A stretch of DNA of 64,000 bases. Source: CAVSCR01 sp963726575 (GTDB lineage: Bacteria; Actinomycetota; Actinomycetes; JAHEKZ01). Where the stretch lies: assembly GCA_963726575.1 (NCBI GenBank), contig CAVSCR010000007.1:186001-250000 (forward strand), in the 5' to 3' direction. Shown here in pieces: positions 25,427 to 34,159 of this stretch. Under the pieces are notes generated by a model. That model was not told the DNA's origin and made no database searches. It saw nothing but the letters and a program-made list of their open reading frames with translations. A program made the position numbers and the translations under genes. The first letter of the stretch is position 1. Each line of letters begins with the position of its first letter.

Positions 25427-26938
25427 TCCGGCTTCACCAGCGGGAACAACATCGTGTCGCGGATGCTGAGCCCGGTCAGCGTCATGAGCAGCCGGTCGAT
25501 GCCCATGCCCTGCCCTCCCGCTGGTGGCATCGCGTACTCGAGGGCTCGCAGGAAGTCCCGGTCCACCTGCATCGCCTCGGCGTCGCCGCCGGCCGCCAGG
25601 AGGCTCTGTGCGTAGAACCGTTCCGCCTGGTCGATCGGGTCGATCAGCTCCGAATACCCAGTGCCCTGCTCGGCTCCCCAACACACCAGGTCCCACTTCT
25701 CGGTCAGCCGCGGATCGTCTCGATGAAGGCGCGTGAGCGGCGCGTTCTCCTTGGGGAAGTCCTGGTAGAAGACCGGTGTCGTGGTCCGGCTCTCCACCAG
25801 TTCCACGTACAGCTCCTCCAAGAGCATTCCCACGCTGGCCGTAGGCGGTTCGTCCAAGCCGACCTTGTCCGCCAGCGCCCGCAACACCTGGATCGGAGTG
25901 TCGAGCCCTACGTCCTCGCCCAGGGCGTCGGACAGCGCGCCGATCATCGTGCGCACCGGCCAGTCGCCGGACAGGTCGAACTCCTGCATCGAGCCGTCCG
26001 GTTGGACACGGCGAGCCACGGGCGCACCGAAGGCAGCCGTCGCGGCCTCCTGGATGACGTGCTGCGTCAGCAGCCGGACGGTGTTGTAGTCGCCGTACGC
26101 CTCGTAGAGCTCGAGCATCGTGAACTCCGGGTTGTGAGTGGAGTCCGCGCCCTCGTTGCGGAAGTTCCGGTTGACCTCGAAGACCTTCTCGGCCCCACCC
26201 ACCAGCAGCCGCTTGAGGTAGAGCTCGGGAGCGATGCGTAGGTACAAGGGCATGTCATAGGCGTTGATGTGGGTGACGAACGGACGCGCATTGGCACCGC
26301 CGTGCAGCACCTGCAAGATCGGCGTCTCCACCTCGACGAAGCCGGCGTCCTGGAGTGTCTCCCGAACGCTGCGCACAACGGCGCTACGGATGCGCATCAG
26401 CTCACGCGCCTCGGGCCGCACGATCAGGTCGACGTAGCGCATGCGGACGCGGGCCTCGGGATCGGCCAAACCCTTGTGCTTCTCGGGCAGCGGGCGCAGG
26501 CACTTGCTCGTGATGTCGAAATGGTCGCAAAGCACACTGAGCTCACCGCGACGAGAAGTGATGACCTCCCCTTCGACGCCCACGTGATCGCCGAGGTCGA
26601 CGTCGGTCTTCCAGCGTTCGAGCAGCTCGGCACCAGTCCCGTCAAGCGTCAGCATCACCTGTAGGTCGGCCGTGCCGTCGCGCAAAGTGGCAAAGGCGAT
26701 CTTCCCCGACACCCGGTTGAGCATGACGCGGCCCACCACTCCGACCCGCTCTGCGGTCCGCGGAGTCGGGCGGCAGGTCGGCGTACTTCAGGTGAAGGTC
26801 GGCGTTGGTCGTCGTGCGTGGGAAGCCGAAGGCGTACGGGTTTCGCCCCTCCTCGATCAGCCGGGCCAACGTGGCGCGCCGGATCTGCATCTGCTCAGAC
26901 AGGTCGTCTGGAGAAGGGCCGCCGTTCTCGGTCGTCAT
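25423..26938 (-). CDS. lysS: Lysyl-tRNA synthetase, class II, with apparent +1 frameshift
   Basis: Charges tRNA-Lys. The N-terminus (MTTENGGPSPDDLSEQMQIR, ATG 26938) and the OB-fold/catalytic body (VMLNRVSGKIAFATLRDG ... GMGIDRLLMTLTGLSIRDTM) are both family-like but lie in different frames. The switch is at about 26758, where one extra G (minus strand GCGGACC; GCGACC would restore D-S-A-T-A-E-R-V) separates them. With one base removed the protein is about 505 residues, the normal length. Class II motif 2 region (FRNEGADSTHNPEFTMLELY) is intact. Because LysRS is essential, a sequencing error or another copy elsewhere is likelier than loss. Confidence 0.9.
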
Positions 26939-26971
26939 GGCGGGCAAGGCTAACCGAACCGGAGAGCGCGA

Positions 26972-27358
26972 CTAGATCACTGGCGACAACAGTGCCGCCT
27001 CGTCGTCTGTGAACAGCCGCGACCGGATGAGGAAGCGATTGCCGGTCGGTGCCTCCAACGAGAAGCCGGCCCCGCGTCCTGGCACCACGTCGATCGTCAG
27101 ATGCGTATGAGACCAGTACTCGAACTGGGCCCGCGACATCCACACCGGCACGGCGGCGCCGTCCCCGACGTCCAGGTCGCCCAGATGCACGTCGGCCGCT
27201 CCGACGATGAAGTCGCCGTCGGGGAAGCACATCGGCGAGCTTCCGTCGCAGCAACCACCGGACTGATGGAACATCAGTGGACCGTGACGGTCCCGAAGAC
27301 TGCGGATGAGCTCCGCAGCCTTCGGGGTCACCGCCACACGAGCCGGCGCTTTCGTCAT
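26972..27358 (-). CDS. DUF779 family protein
   Basis: A 128-residue protein of the DUF779 family (MFHQSGGCCDGSSPMCFPDG, WMSRAQFEYWSHTHLTIDVV). Three cysteines cluster in GGCCDGSSPMC and could bind a metal. DUF779 genes commonly sit beside aldehyde dehydrogenases of alcohol/aldehyde catabolism, and here it begins three bases after the aldehyde dehydrogenase stop. Probably the same transcript and pathway, as an accessory or maturation factor; biochemical role unknown. Confidence 0.85.
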   Translation of the reverse strand: MTKAPARVAVTPKAAELIRSLRDRHGPLMFHQSGGCCDGSSPMCFPDGDFIVGAADVHLGDLDVGDGAAVPVWMSRAQFEYWSHTHLTIDVVPGRGAGFSLEAPTGNRFLIRSRLFTDDEAALLSPVI

Positions 27359-27361
27359 CGC

Positions 27362-28885
27362 CTAGAAGAACCCCAGCTTCTTCGGGCTGTAGGAGACCAG
27401 CAGGTTCTTCGTCTGCTGGTAGTGGTCGAGCATCATGCTGTGGTTCTCACGCCCCACGCCGGAACCCTTGTAACCACCGAAAGCGGCGTGGGCAGGGTAG
27501 GCGTGGTAACAGTTGGTCCAAACCCGTCCCGCTTGAATGTCGCGCCCGGCTCGGTAGGCCGTGTTCATGTCTCGGGTCCACACGCCGGCTCCCAAGCCGT
27601 ACAGAGTGTCGTTGGCGATCTTCAACGCGTCGTCGTAGTGGTCGAATCGCGTCACCGACACGACCGGACCGAAGATCTCCTCCTGGAAGATCCGCATCGC
27701 ATTGTCGCCCTCGAAGATGGTCGGCGTGACGTAGTAGCCGCCGGCGAGATCGCCTCCCAGCTCGGCGCGGGTGCCGCCGGTGACGAGTCGAGCACCCTCC
27801 TGCTTGCCGATGTCGATGTAGCTGAGGATCTTCTCGAGCTGGTCGTTGCTGGCTTGAGCGCCGATCATGGTCTCGGTGTCGAGCGGGTTGCCCTGCTTGA
27901 TCGCCTTCGTTCGCACAGTGGCGTCCGCGAGGAACTTGTCGTAGATCGATGACTGGACCAGTGCCCGGCTGGGACAGGTGCAGACCTCGCCCTGGTTCAG
28001 TGCGAACAGCGTGAAGCCCTCCAGCGACTTGTCGTAGAAGTCGTCGTCGTGCTCGGCGACGTCCTCGAAGAAGATGTTCGGACTCTTGCCACCGAGCTCC
28101 AACGTGACGGGAATGATGTTCTGGCTCGCGTATTGCATGATGAGCCGGCCAGTGGTGGTCTCGCCGGTAAATGCGATCTTGGCAATGCGACTCGATGACG
28201 CCAACGGCTTGCCCGCCTCAACACCGAATCCGTTGACGATGTTCAGCACTCCCGGCGGGAGCAGGTCGGCAACGAGCTCCATCCACACGAGGATCGACAC
28301 CGGAGTCTGCTCTGCGGGCTTGAGCACAATGGCGTTTCCAGCAGCCAGCGCGGGCGCGAGCTTCCACGTGGCCATCAGAATGGGGAAGTTCCACGGGATG
28401 ATCTGGCCGACCACGCCCAGCGGCTCGTGGAAGTGGTAGGCGACGGTGTCCTCGTCGATCTGGGAGATCCCGCCCTCTTGACCCCGAATCGCTCCCGCGA
28501 AGTAGCGGAAGTGGTCGATGGCCAGCGGGAGGTCGGCGGCCAGGGTCTCGCGGACGGGCTTGCCGTTCTCCCAGGTCTCCGCTACGGCCAGGAGCTCGAG
28601 GTTGGCCTCCATTCGGTCGGCGATCTTGTTGAGGATGTTCGCTCGCTCCGCGACCGAGGTGCGGCCCCAGGCCGGGGCGGCGGCATGCGCGGCGTCGAGG
28701 GCACGATCGATGTCGACGTCGTTGCCGCGGGCGACCTCGGTGAAGCTGGCTCCCGTGACCGGGGTCGGGTTCTCGAAGTACTCGCCGCTGGCGGGTGGTA
28801 CGTACTCGCCGCCGATCCAGTGGTCGTATCGCGACCGATAGGTCGCCGGGCTGCCCGGTTGCCCGGGCGCGGCATACAGCGTCAT
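27362..28885 (-). CDS. NAD(P)-dependent aldehyde dehydrogenase
   Basis: A 507-residue ALDH superfamily enzyme oxidising an aldehyde to its acid. The cofactor region is IIPWNFPILMATWKLAPALA, catalytic Glu in TLELGGKSPNIFFEDV, catalytic Cys in NQGEVCTCPSRALVQ, and the C-terminal anchor is FGGYKGSGVGRENHSMML. It closely follows the ExaC/acetaldehyde dehydrogenase group used in ethanol and short aldehyde metabolism. Downstream is DUF779, upstream a GAF-type regulator on the same strand with a 97-base gap that probably holds its promoter. Confidence 0.93.
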   Translation of the reverse strand: MTLYAAPGQPGSPATYRSRYDHWIGGEYVPPASGEYFENPTPVTGASFTEVARGNDVDIDRALDAAHAAAPAWGRTSVAERANILNKIADRMEANLELLAVAETWENGKPVRETLAADLPLAIDHFRYFAGAIRGQEGGISQIDEDTVAYHFHEPLGVVGQIIPWNFPILMATWKLAPALAAGNAIVLKPAEQTPVSILVWMELVADLLPPGVLNIVNGFGVEAGKPLASSSRIAKIAFTGETTTGRLIMQYASQNIIPVTLELGGKSPNIFFEDVAEHDDDFYDKSLEGFTLFALNQGEVCTCPSRALVQSSIYDKFLADATVRTKAIKQGNPLDTETMIGAQASNDQLEKILSYIDIGKQEGARLVTGGTRAELGGDLAGGYYVTPTIFEGDNAMRIFQEEIFGPVVSVTRFDHYDDALKIANDTLYGLGAGVWTRDMNTAYRAGRDIQAGRVWTNCYHAYPAHAAFGGYKGSGVGRENHSMMLDHYQQTKNLLVSYSPKKLGFF

Positions 28886-28982
28886 TTCCTGCCTCCTGGT
28901 GGATCGACGAGCCTGGCAAAATGGGCTGGTCGGACGTTAGGCGCGGCAACGTTGCAACGAGGTTGCAGGCACCAGGCTCCGG

Positions 28983-30263
28983 TCAGGCCCGGCCGAACTC
29001 CTTGTCGATCCACGCCAGTCGGGCAAGGGCCATGGCACGAACCTCGGGTGCGGCCGCGGCCGACCCGGCGGCGGCCGCCCATATCTCGTGGTCTTGTCGT
29101 CCTTGGGTCGTCTCTCCGTAGCGCACCAAGTCGGCCACTTCGCCCTGGGCAAGGACAGCCGCGCGGATTCGGTACGCCAAGCGCTCGCGGACGTCCACGA
29201 CACCCGGCGCCTGTGAGCTCGGCAGCACGGGGCCGACGTACAGGTCCAGCGCCTGCGTCACGGCGCCGGCGGCCAGTTTCGCCTCCACGATGGAGACATC
29301 GGTGGTCAGCGGCTGCGTGATCCGGTATGGCCTCGAGGCGAGGCATGGCGCGCCGAGGACCGCGCGCAGCCGAGACATCTCCGCGCGAATCGTCACATCG
29401 GCGAGCTCCTGCTCGTCGAGCAGCACTCCCAACTGGTCGCTCGTCAGCCCGGCAGGGTGCTCGACGAGCAGGAGCAAGATCTCTGAGTGGCGTTGGGAGA
29501 GGACGCGGCTGGCCCCGGCCACTTCCCAGCGCGCGCGATCTTGGGCCAGCAGGTGCAGCCTGGGGCGGACGTGTCTGCGGGGCCGACTCGACTTGGCTTG
29601 CAGGCGGCGCAGCCGGAGCTCGTTCTCGACGGCTTCGACGGCTGCCTGCACCAGAGCCAACGACTGAGGGGCGGCCACGGAGTCCCCGCCCGTGACGTCG
29701 AGCACTCCCAACAGCCTTCCGGTCTGTGGGTCATGGATCGGTGCGGCGCTGCAGCTCCACGGCTGGACGATCCGGCTGAAGTGCTCGTGGGCGTAGATCT
29801 GGACGCTGTGGTCCAGAGCGAGCGCCGTCCCGGGCGCGTTCGTACCGGCCAGAGCTTCACTCCAGAATGCACCAGGCATGAAGTGCATGGTCTCGGCGCG
29901 GCTGCGAAGGTGTGGGGCGCCTTCGACCCACAGGAGCCGACCGACGTCGTCGCTGACGGCGACCAACAGGTCGGAGTCGACGGCGTCGTCCACGAGAAGG
30001 CGTCGGATCACCGGCATGACGTCGGCCAGCGGGTGAGCGGCCCGGTAGGCCTCGAGGGCGTCGTCGAGCAGGTCGACCGGGGGAAGCGAGCGGTCGGGGT
30101 CGACCCCGCTGTCCTTCGATCGCCGCCACGAGTCAAAGACGACGTCCCTGACGCGCCAGCGCGACGTTCCGGTGGCGACGAAGTCGTCGTGTGCATCGGC
30201 GACGGCGCGCGCGAGTGCGGCGGGATCGCTCCCCGCGGGCAGTGCCAGCCATGGACTCGGCAC
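28983..30263 (-). CDS. GAF-domain transcriptional regulator of the aldehyde dehydrogenase locus (AcoR-like N-terminus)
   Basis: About 426 residues. The N-terminus resembles AcoR-type activators (VFDSWRRSKDSGVDPDRSLP, then a GAF sensor GALWSEALAGTNAPGTALA-like region and FSRIVQPWSCSAAPIHDPQT). There is no AAA+ sigma-54 domain. Instead the C-terminal half carries a winged-helix-like segment (LSQRHSEILLLLVEHPAGLT, VTIRAEMSRLRAVLGAPCLA). Such GAF/wHTH proteins flank exaC-type dehydrogenases in actinobacteria. I prefer GTG 30263 (GGAG eight bases upstream) over a TTG at 30308. Probably activates the dehydrogenase gene; ligand unknown. Confidence 0.78.
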   Translation of the reverse strand: MPSPWLALPAGSDPAALARAVADAHDDFVATGTSRWRVRDVVFDSWRRSKDSGVDPDRSLPPVDLLDDALEAYRAAHPLADVMPVIRRLLVDDAVDSDLLVAVSDDVGRLLWVEGAPHLRSRAETMHFMPGAFWSEALAGTNAPGTALALDHSVQIYAHEHFSRIVQPWSCSAAPIHDPQTGRLLGVLDVTGGDSVAAPQSLALVQAAVEAVENELRLRRLQAKSSRPRRHVRPRLHLLAQDRARWEVAGASRVLSQRHSEILLLLVEHPAGLTSDQLGVLLDEQELADVTIRAEMSRLRAVLGAPCLASRPYRITQPLTTDVSIVEAKLAAGAVTQALDLYVGPVLPSSQAPGVVDVRERLAYRIRAAVLAQGEVADLVRYGETTQGRQDHEIWAAAAGSAAAAPEVRAMALARLAWIDKEFGRA

Positions 30264-30383
30264 AGCATTCTCCGACTGTCGCGCCGACGGATCGGCCGAT
30301 CGGCCCAACGCGAGTGTACGGCCGGCTGGAGCAACCCGCTTCTGGTGAATCGCCCCGGCTGTTGAGCCGCCAGTCGTTCCGCC

Positions 30384-30423
30384 AGTTGATCAAGGAGAAG
30401 ATGCTGGGTTTTCAAGATCAACA
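30384..30423. repeat. 40-bp palindrome-ended repeat, copy 2
   Basis: Identical to 3748-3787, in the same plus-strand orientation. It lies 10 bases past the coaX stop on the minus strand and ahead of the GAF-regulator gene. Both copies thus occupy the 3' side of a minus-strand gene between co-directional genes, suiting a hairpin terminator, 3'-end stabiliser or REP-like dispersed element. Flanking sequences are unrelated. Confidence 0.9.
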
Positions 30424-30433
30424 GGTCTCTTGG

Positions 30434-31189
30434 TCAGGTGTTGCGCTCGAACACCAGGCGCAGGCCCTGCAGTGTCAGATCGGGTTCGTGGTCGGTGATC
30501 GTCTCCGACTCCTCGATCACCAGGGACGCCAGGCCGCCGGTCGCGATGACCGCGTTCACCGACCCCAGCTCGGCGATGATGCGACGCACCAGGCCGTCGA
30601 CCTGGCCGGCGAAGCCGAACAACGCGCCGGACTGCAGAGACTCGACGGTGTTCTTGCCGATCACCGACCGCGGCCGGACCAGCTCCACCTTGCGCAGCTG
30701 CGCTGCGCGAGCGGCGAGCGCCTCCAACGAGATCTCGATGCCAGGAGCGAGAGCACCACCCAAGAACTCCCCCTTGGCACTGACGACGTCGAGGTTGGTC
30801 GACGTTCCGAAGTCGACGACGATGACGGGACCGCCGTACAGCTCATGCGCTGCCAAGGTGTTGATGATCCGGTCGCTGCCGACCTCTTTGGGGTTGTCGG
30901 TGAGGACGGGGACGCCGGTTCGTGTCCCAGGCTCGACGATCACGGTAGGCACCGACGGGTAGTACCGCTTCAACATGAACCGCATCTCGTGGAGAACTGC
31001 GGGCACGGTCGAGCACAGCGAGATCCCGGTGACCTCGGGCTCACCGGTGAGCAGACCCCGATAGATCAGCACCATCTCGTCCGCCGTGGCCCGGGCATCG
31101 GTCTTGATCCGCCACGACCGGATGAGCGAGCTGCCGTCGAACAGACCCAGCACGGTCTGGGTGTTTCCGATGTCGATCGCGAGCAGCAC
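30434..31189 (-). CDS. coaX: Type III pantothenate kinase
   Basis: First step of coenzyme A synthesis. 251 residues, ASKHA fold: phosphate-1 MLLAIDIGNTQTVLGLFDG, GSDRIINTLAAHELYGG, phosphate-2 VIVVDFGTSTNLDVVSAKGE and adenosine motif NAVIATGGLASLV. GTG start three bases after the panC stop; last gene of DUF2520-panC-coaX, so pantothenate synthesis and phosphorylation are co-expressed. In relatives lysS follows coaX; here an aldehyde dehydrogenase module intervenes. Confidence 0.95.
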   Translation of the reverse strand: MLLAIDIGNTQTVLGLFDGSSLIRSWRIKTDARATADEMVLIYRGLLTGEPEVTGISLCSTVPAVLHEMRFMLKRYYPSVPTVIVEPGTRTGVPVLTDNPKEVGSDRIINTLAAHELYGGPVIVVDFGTSTNLDVVSAKGEFLGGALAPGIEISLEALAARAAQLRKVELVRPRSVIGKNTVESLQSGALFGFAGQVDGLVRRIIAELGSVNAVIATGGLASLVIEESETITDHEPDLTLQGLRLVFERNT

Positions 31190-31192
31190 GGG

Positions 31193-32092
31193 TCACACCT
31201 CTTCGATGTCGGGCACGGTGACCGGGTGGGCACCCGACCCACCCAGTGCCACGGTCGTGTTGTCGATCAGTCGCGTTGGGCCCACGCGGGCCGCCACCAC
31301 CAAGAGCGCGTCGCCCTGGTGGTCGGCCGCTACCGAGTCGAACGTCGTGGCATCGACGAGCTCCACGTAGTCGACGCTCACCGAGCCTTCGGCGCCGATG
31401 ACGCCACGGGCTGCCGCGAGCACGGCGGCGGTACCTTCTGCCCCGTGGCCGGCGCCTGCCCGTAGGGCCGCCGACAGCACGAGCGCGTCGCGTCGATCGG
31501 TCACCGACAGATAGCCGTTGCGGCTCGACAGCGCCAGCCCTGCGTCGTCGCGGACCGTCGGAACTGCCACGACGTCGACGGCCAGGTCGAGGTCGCGCAC
31601 CATGCGCGTGATCAACCACAGCTGCTGCGCGTCCTTCTGCCCGAAGTAGGCGACATCTGGAGCCGTCAGGTTCATCAGCTTGGCGACCACGGTCAGCACC
31701 CCGTCGAAGTGGCCCGGGCGGCTGGCACCTTCGAGCCGGTCACCCACGGCGCCCGCGGACACTCGCACGACCGGCTCCCCGTCGGGATAGACCACGTCGG
31801 GCGTCGGGGCGAACACCAGGTCGACCTGCTCGGCCTCGCACAACCTGAGGTCGGAGTCGAAGGTGCGCGGATACTTCGCGAGGTCTTCCCCCGGAGCGAA
31901 TTGCAGGGGGTTCAAGAAGATCGTGACGATCACCACGTCGGCCTGCTCGCGTGCCTGCCGGATCAGCTCGGTGTGGCCCGCGTGCAACGCCCCCATCGTC
32001 ATGACGACGGCCACGCGCCCGTGGACGACCGACTTCAGCAGCTCGGCGCGAGCCCGCGACAGCTCGTGACGGGTGTGGGCAACCACGGTCAT
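31193..32092 (-). CDS. panC: Pantothenate synthetase
   Basis: Condenses pantoate and beta-alanine with ATP. 299 residues from ATG 32092, which overlaps the DUF2520 stop (ATGA). HIGH-like motif TMGALHAGHTELI, FLNPLQFAPGEDLAKYPRTF, pantoate region RPGHFDGVLTVVAKLMNL, AYFGQKDAQQLWLI and the KMSKS-like LALSSRNGYLS. Normal family length. coaX follows after three bases. Confidence 0.96.
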   Translation of the reverse strand: MTVVAHTRHELSRARAELLKSVVHGRVAVVMTMGALHAGHTELIRQAREQADVVIVTIFLNPLQFAPGEDLAKYPRTFDSDLRLCEAEQVDLVFAPTPDVVYPDGEPVVRVSAGAVGDRLEGASRPGHFDGVLTVVAKLMNLTAPDVAYFGQKDAQQLWLITRMVRDLDLAVDVVAVPTVRDDAGLALSSRNGYLSVTDRRDALVLSAALRAGAGHGAEGTAAVLAAARGVIGAEGSVSVDYVELVDATTFDSVAADHQGDALLVVAARVGPTRLIDNTTVALGGSGAHPVTVPDIEEV

Positions 32093-33030
32093 GCGTTCCA
32101 CCCATCGGCTGTCTCGTCGTTGATGACGCCCAGCAACGACTGCGCAGCCTCGGGACTCAACAGCCCGGAGTCCAACGCCCGCGATGCGGTGGCCCGCGCC
32201 AGGCTCCGGTAGGTGGCCGCGGCCTCCGGAGACGTCGCGCTGATCGCGGCGAGATGGGCGGCGACGGTTCCGGCGTCGCCACGCGCCACCGGACCGGTCA
32301 AGGCCAGATCACCGGAGCCAAGCGCGTTGTCCAACGCCGCCGACAGCAGCGGGCCGAGCACGCGCGATGGCTCGGACACCCCGGCCGCGCGCAGCAGGTC
32401 ACTGGACTGTGCGACCAGCGTCACCAGGTGGTTCGCCGCATGCGCCAACGCTGCGTGATACAGCACGCGCTGTTCGTCGAGTACGCGAACTGGTTCCCCC
32501 CCGACCTCGATGACCAACGCGTCAGCGATCGGGAGCAGGCCAGCGGGTGCGGTCACTCCGAAGACAGCGCCTTGCAGTCGCTTCAGATCCACCGACGTGC
32601 CGGTGAACGTCATCACCGGATGCAGGGCGAGCGGAAGTGCGCCCACCTCGCTGGCCGGCGTCAGGACCGCGAGTCCGTGTCGCCCACTGCAATGCGCCAC
32701 GAGCTGCCCCGGCACGAAGGAATCCGTCGTGGCCAAGCCGCGCACGAGCTCGGGCAGCACGTCGTCGGGCACGGTGAGCAGGACCAGATCGGCCCTGGCG
32801 CACACGTCCTGCGGCGCGAGCACGTCGGCGCCCGGCAGCAGGGTGGCGGCTCGTTCGCGAGAGACCTCGGAGACGGCGGCGACGGCGACCACGCGGTGAC
32901 CGGCGTTGGCCAACGCGGCCCCGAGCACGGCCCCCACCCGACCGGCTCCCACCACGCCGACGGCGAGCCGACCCGGCCGGTCTCGAGCGTCGGCGGTGAG
33001 GTCGATCAGAGGCGGTTCTGCTGGTGGCAC
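32089..33030 (-). CDS. Rossmann-like and DUF2520 domain protein
   Basis: A 313-residue NAD(P)-binding protein: LAVGVVGAGRVGAVLGAALA (glycine-rich loop, residues about 22-41), LVLLTVPDDVLPELV, then a C-terminal helical DUF2520 domain (ALHPVMTFTGTSVDLKRLQG, LYHAALAHAANHLVTLVAQS). It resembles ketopantoate reductase/6-phosphogluconate-type dehydrogenases. Translational coupling to panC suggests a pantothenate-pathway role, possibly supplying pantoate, but that is inference. Confidence 0.85.
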   Translation of the reverse strand: MPPAEPPLIDLTADARDRPGRLAVGVVGAGRVGAVLGAALANAGHRVVAVAAVSEVSRERAATLLPGADVLAPQDVCARADLVLLTVPDDVLPELVRGLATTDSFVPGQLVAHCSGRHGLAVLTPASEVGALPLALHPVMTFTGTSVDLKRLQGAVFGVTAPAGLLPIADALVIEVGGEPVRVLDEQRVLYHAALAHAANHLVTLVAQSSDLLRAAGVSEPSRVLGPLLSAALDNALGSGDLALTGPVARGDAGTVAAHLAAISATSPEAAATYRSLARATASRALDSGLLSPEAAQSLLGVINDETADGWNA

Positions 33031-33115
33031 TGCGTTCCAGTCCTGTTCGGGTACCGGACGACCAATCGCCGACCAGCCTAGCGGCGGGGCGGCGAGCGTC
33101 GGCTACCGTCGCCGC

Positions 33116-34159
33116 GTGCTGACCTGGCGGGACGCCATGCAACAGGCTCTGTACGCACCTGACGGCTTCTACCAGCGCGGCGGGAATGCACCCCAGGCGC
33201 ACTTTCGCACCAGCGTGCACGCATCTCCTCACTTCGCCCGCGCCCTGGTGCGGTTGCTGACCGACCTCGACCGCGATCTGGGCCGGCCCGATCCCCTTCA
33301 CGTCGTGGACGTCGGAGCCGGAGGCGCTGAGCTGCTGCAGGAGATCCACCGCACCGTCACGGACACGGACTCCGCCCACACGGATTTGGCGGACCGGCTG
33401 CGGCTGGTGGCCGTGGAGGTGGCACCCCGCCCGCGCGACCTGGCGGCATCGATCCAGTGGCGCGCCGATCCTCCAGAGCACCTGATCGGCCTGCTCATCG
33501 CGAACGAGTGGCTGGACAACGTTCCGCTCGACGTCGTCGAGCGCGAGGGCGACCAGTGGCGCCTGGTGATGGTGGACCCGGGGGATGGCCGCGAGGAGCT
33601 CGGCCCGACGCCGGATGCGGCAGCGCTTCAATGGCTGGACACCTGGTGGCCGGCCGGCGAAGCCACAGACGGCGACCGTGCCGAGGTCGGGCTGCTGCGC
33701 GACGTCGCCTGGGGCGCGGCCGTCGGAGCCGTCGACCGCGGTGTCGCGATCGCGGTCGACTATGCGCATGGCCGAGGCGATCGCGCGGCGGGTCAGTGGA
33801 GCACCGGAACGTTGACGGGGTTTCGCGGGGGCCGTGAGCTGGCACCGGTACCCAACGGAACCTGTGACATCACCGCACACGTCGCGCTCGACGCGTGCGC
33901 CGAAGCCGGCCGCCGCGCCGGCATGTCAGCCACCCAGCTCACGTCGCAACGCACGGCGCTGCTCGCGCTCGGACTGGACCGCCGACGCCCCCCGATCTCG
34001 CTGGCGACGTCGGACCCGAGGACCTACCTGCGGCAGCTGGCGGCGGCCTCCGAGGTCGCCGAGCTCATCGACCCGGTCGGACTGGGCTCCTTCCAGTGGT
34101 TGATTCAGGCCCGAGGACTCGAGGTACCCGCCCTGCTCAGCGACCCGCTCCCCGCGTGA
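33116..34159 (+). CDS. SAM-dependent methyltransferase, MidA/NDUFAF7 (DUF185) family
   Basis: A 347-residue class I methyltransferase: MQQALYAPDGFYQ opens the family-specific N-terminus, SAM loop LHVVDVGAGGAELLQEIHRT, and the typical GLLIANEWLDNVPLDVVE (NE-x-x-D-x-x-P signature). Human NDUFAF7 methylates an arginine of a complex I subunit; bacterial roles are unclear. The GTG start gives the full family N-terminus. Divergent from the DUF2520-panC operon; the 3' end overlaps the next minus-strand gene by 23 bases. A nuoD gene lies 4.5 kb away, which may be coincidence. Confidence 0.87.
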   Translation: MLTWRDAMQQALYAPDGFYQRGGNAPQAHFRTSVHASPHFARALVRLLTDLDRDLGRPDPLHVVDVGAGGAELLQEIHRTVTDTDSAHTDLADRLRLVAVEVAPRPRDLAASIQWRADPPEHLIGLLIANEWLDNVPLDVVEREGDQWRLVMVDPGDGREELGPTPDAAALQWLDTWWPAGEATDGDRAEVGLLRDVAWGAAVGAVDRGVAIAVDYAHGRGDRAAGQWSTGTLTGFRGGRELAPVPNGTCDITAHVALDACAEAGRRAGMSATQLTSQRTALLALGLDRRRPPISLATSDPRTYLRQLAAASEVAELIDPVGLGSFQWLIQARGLEVPALLSDPLPA

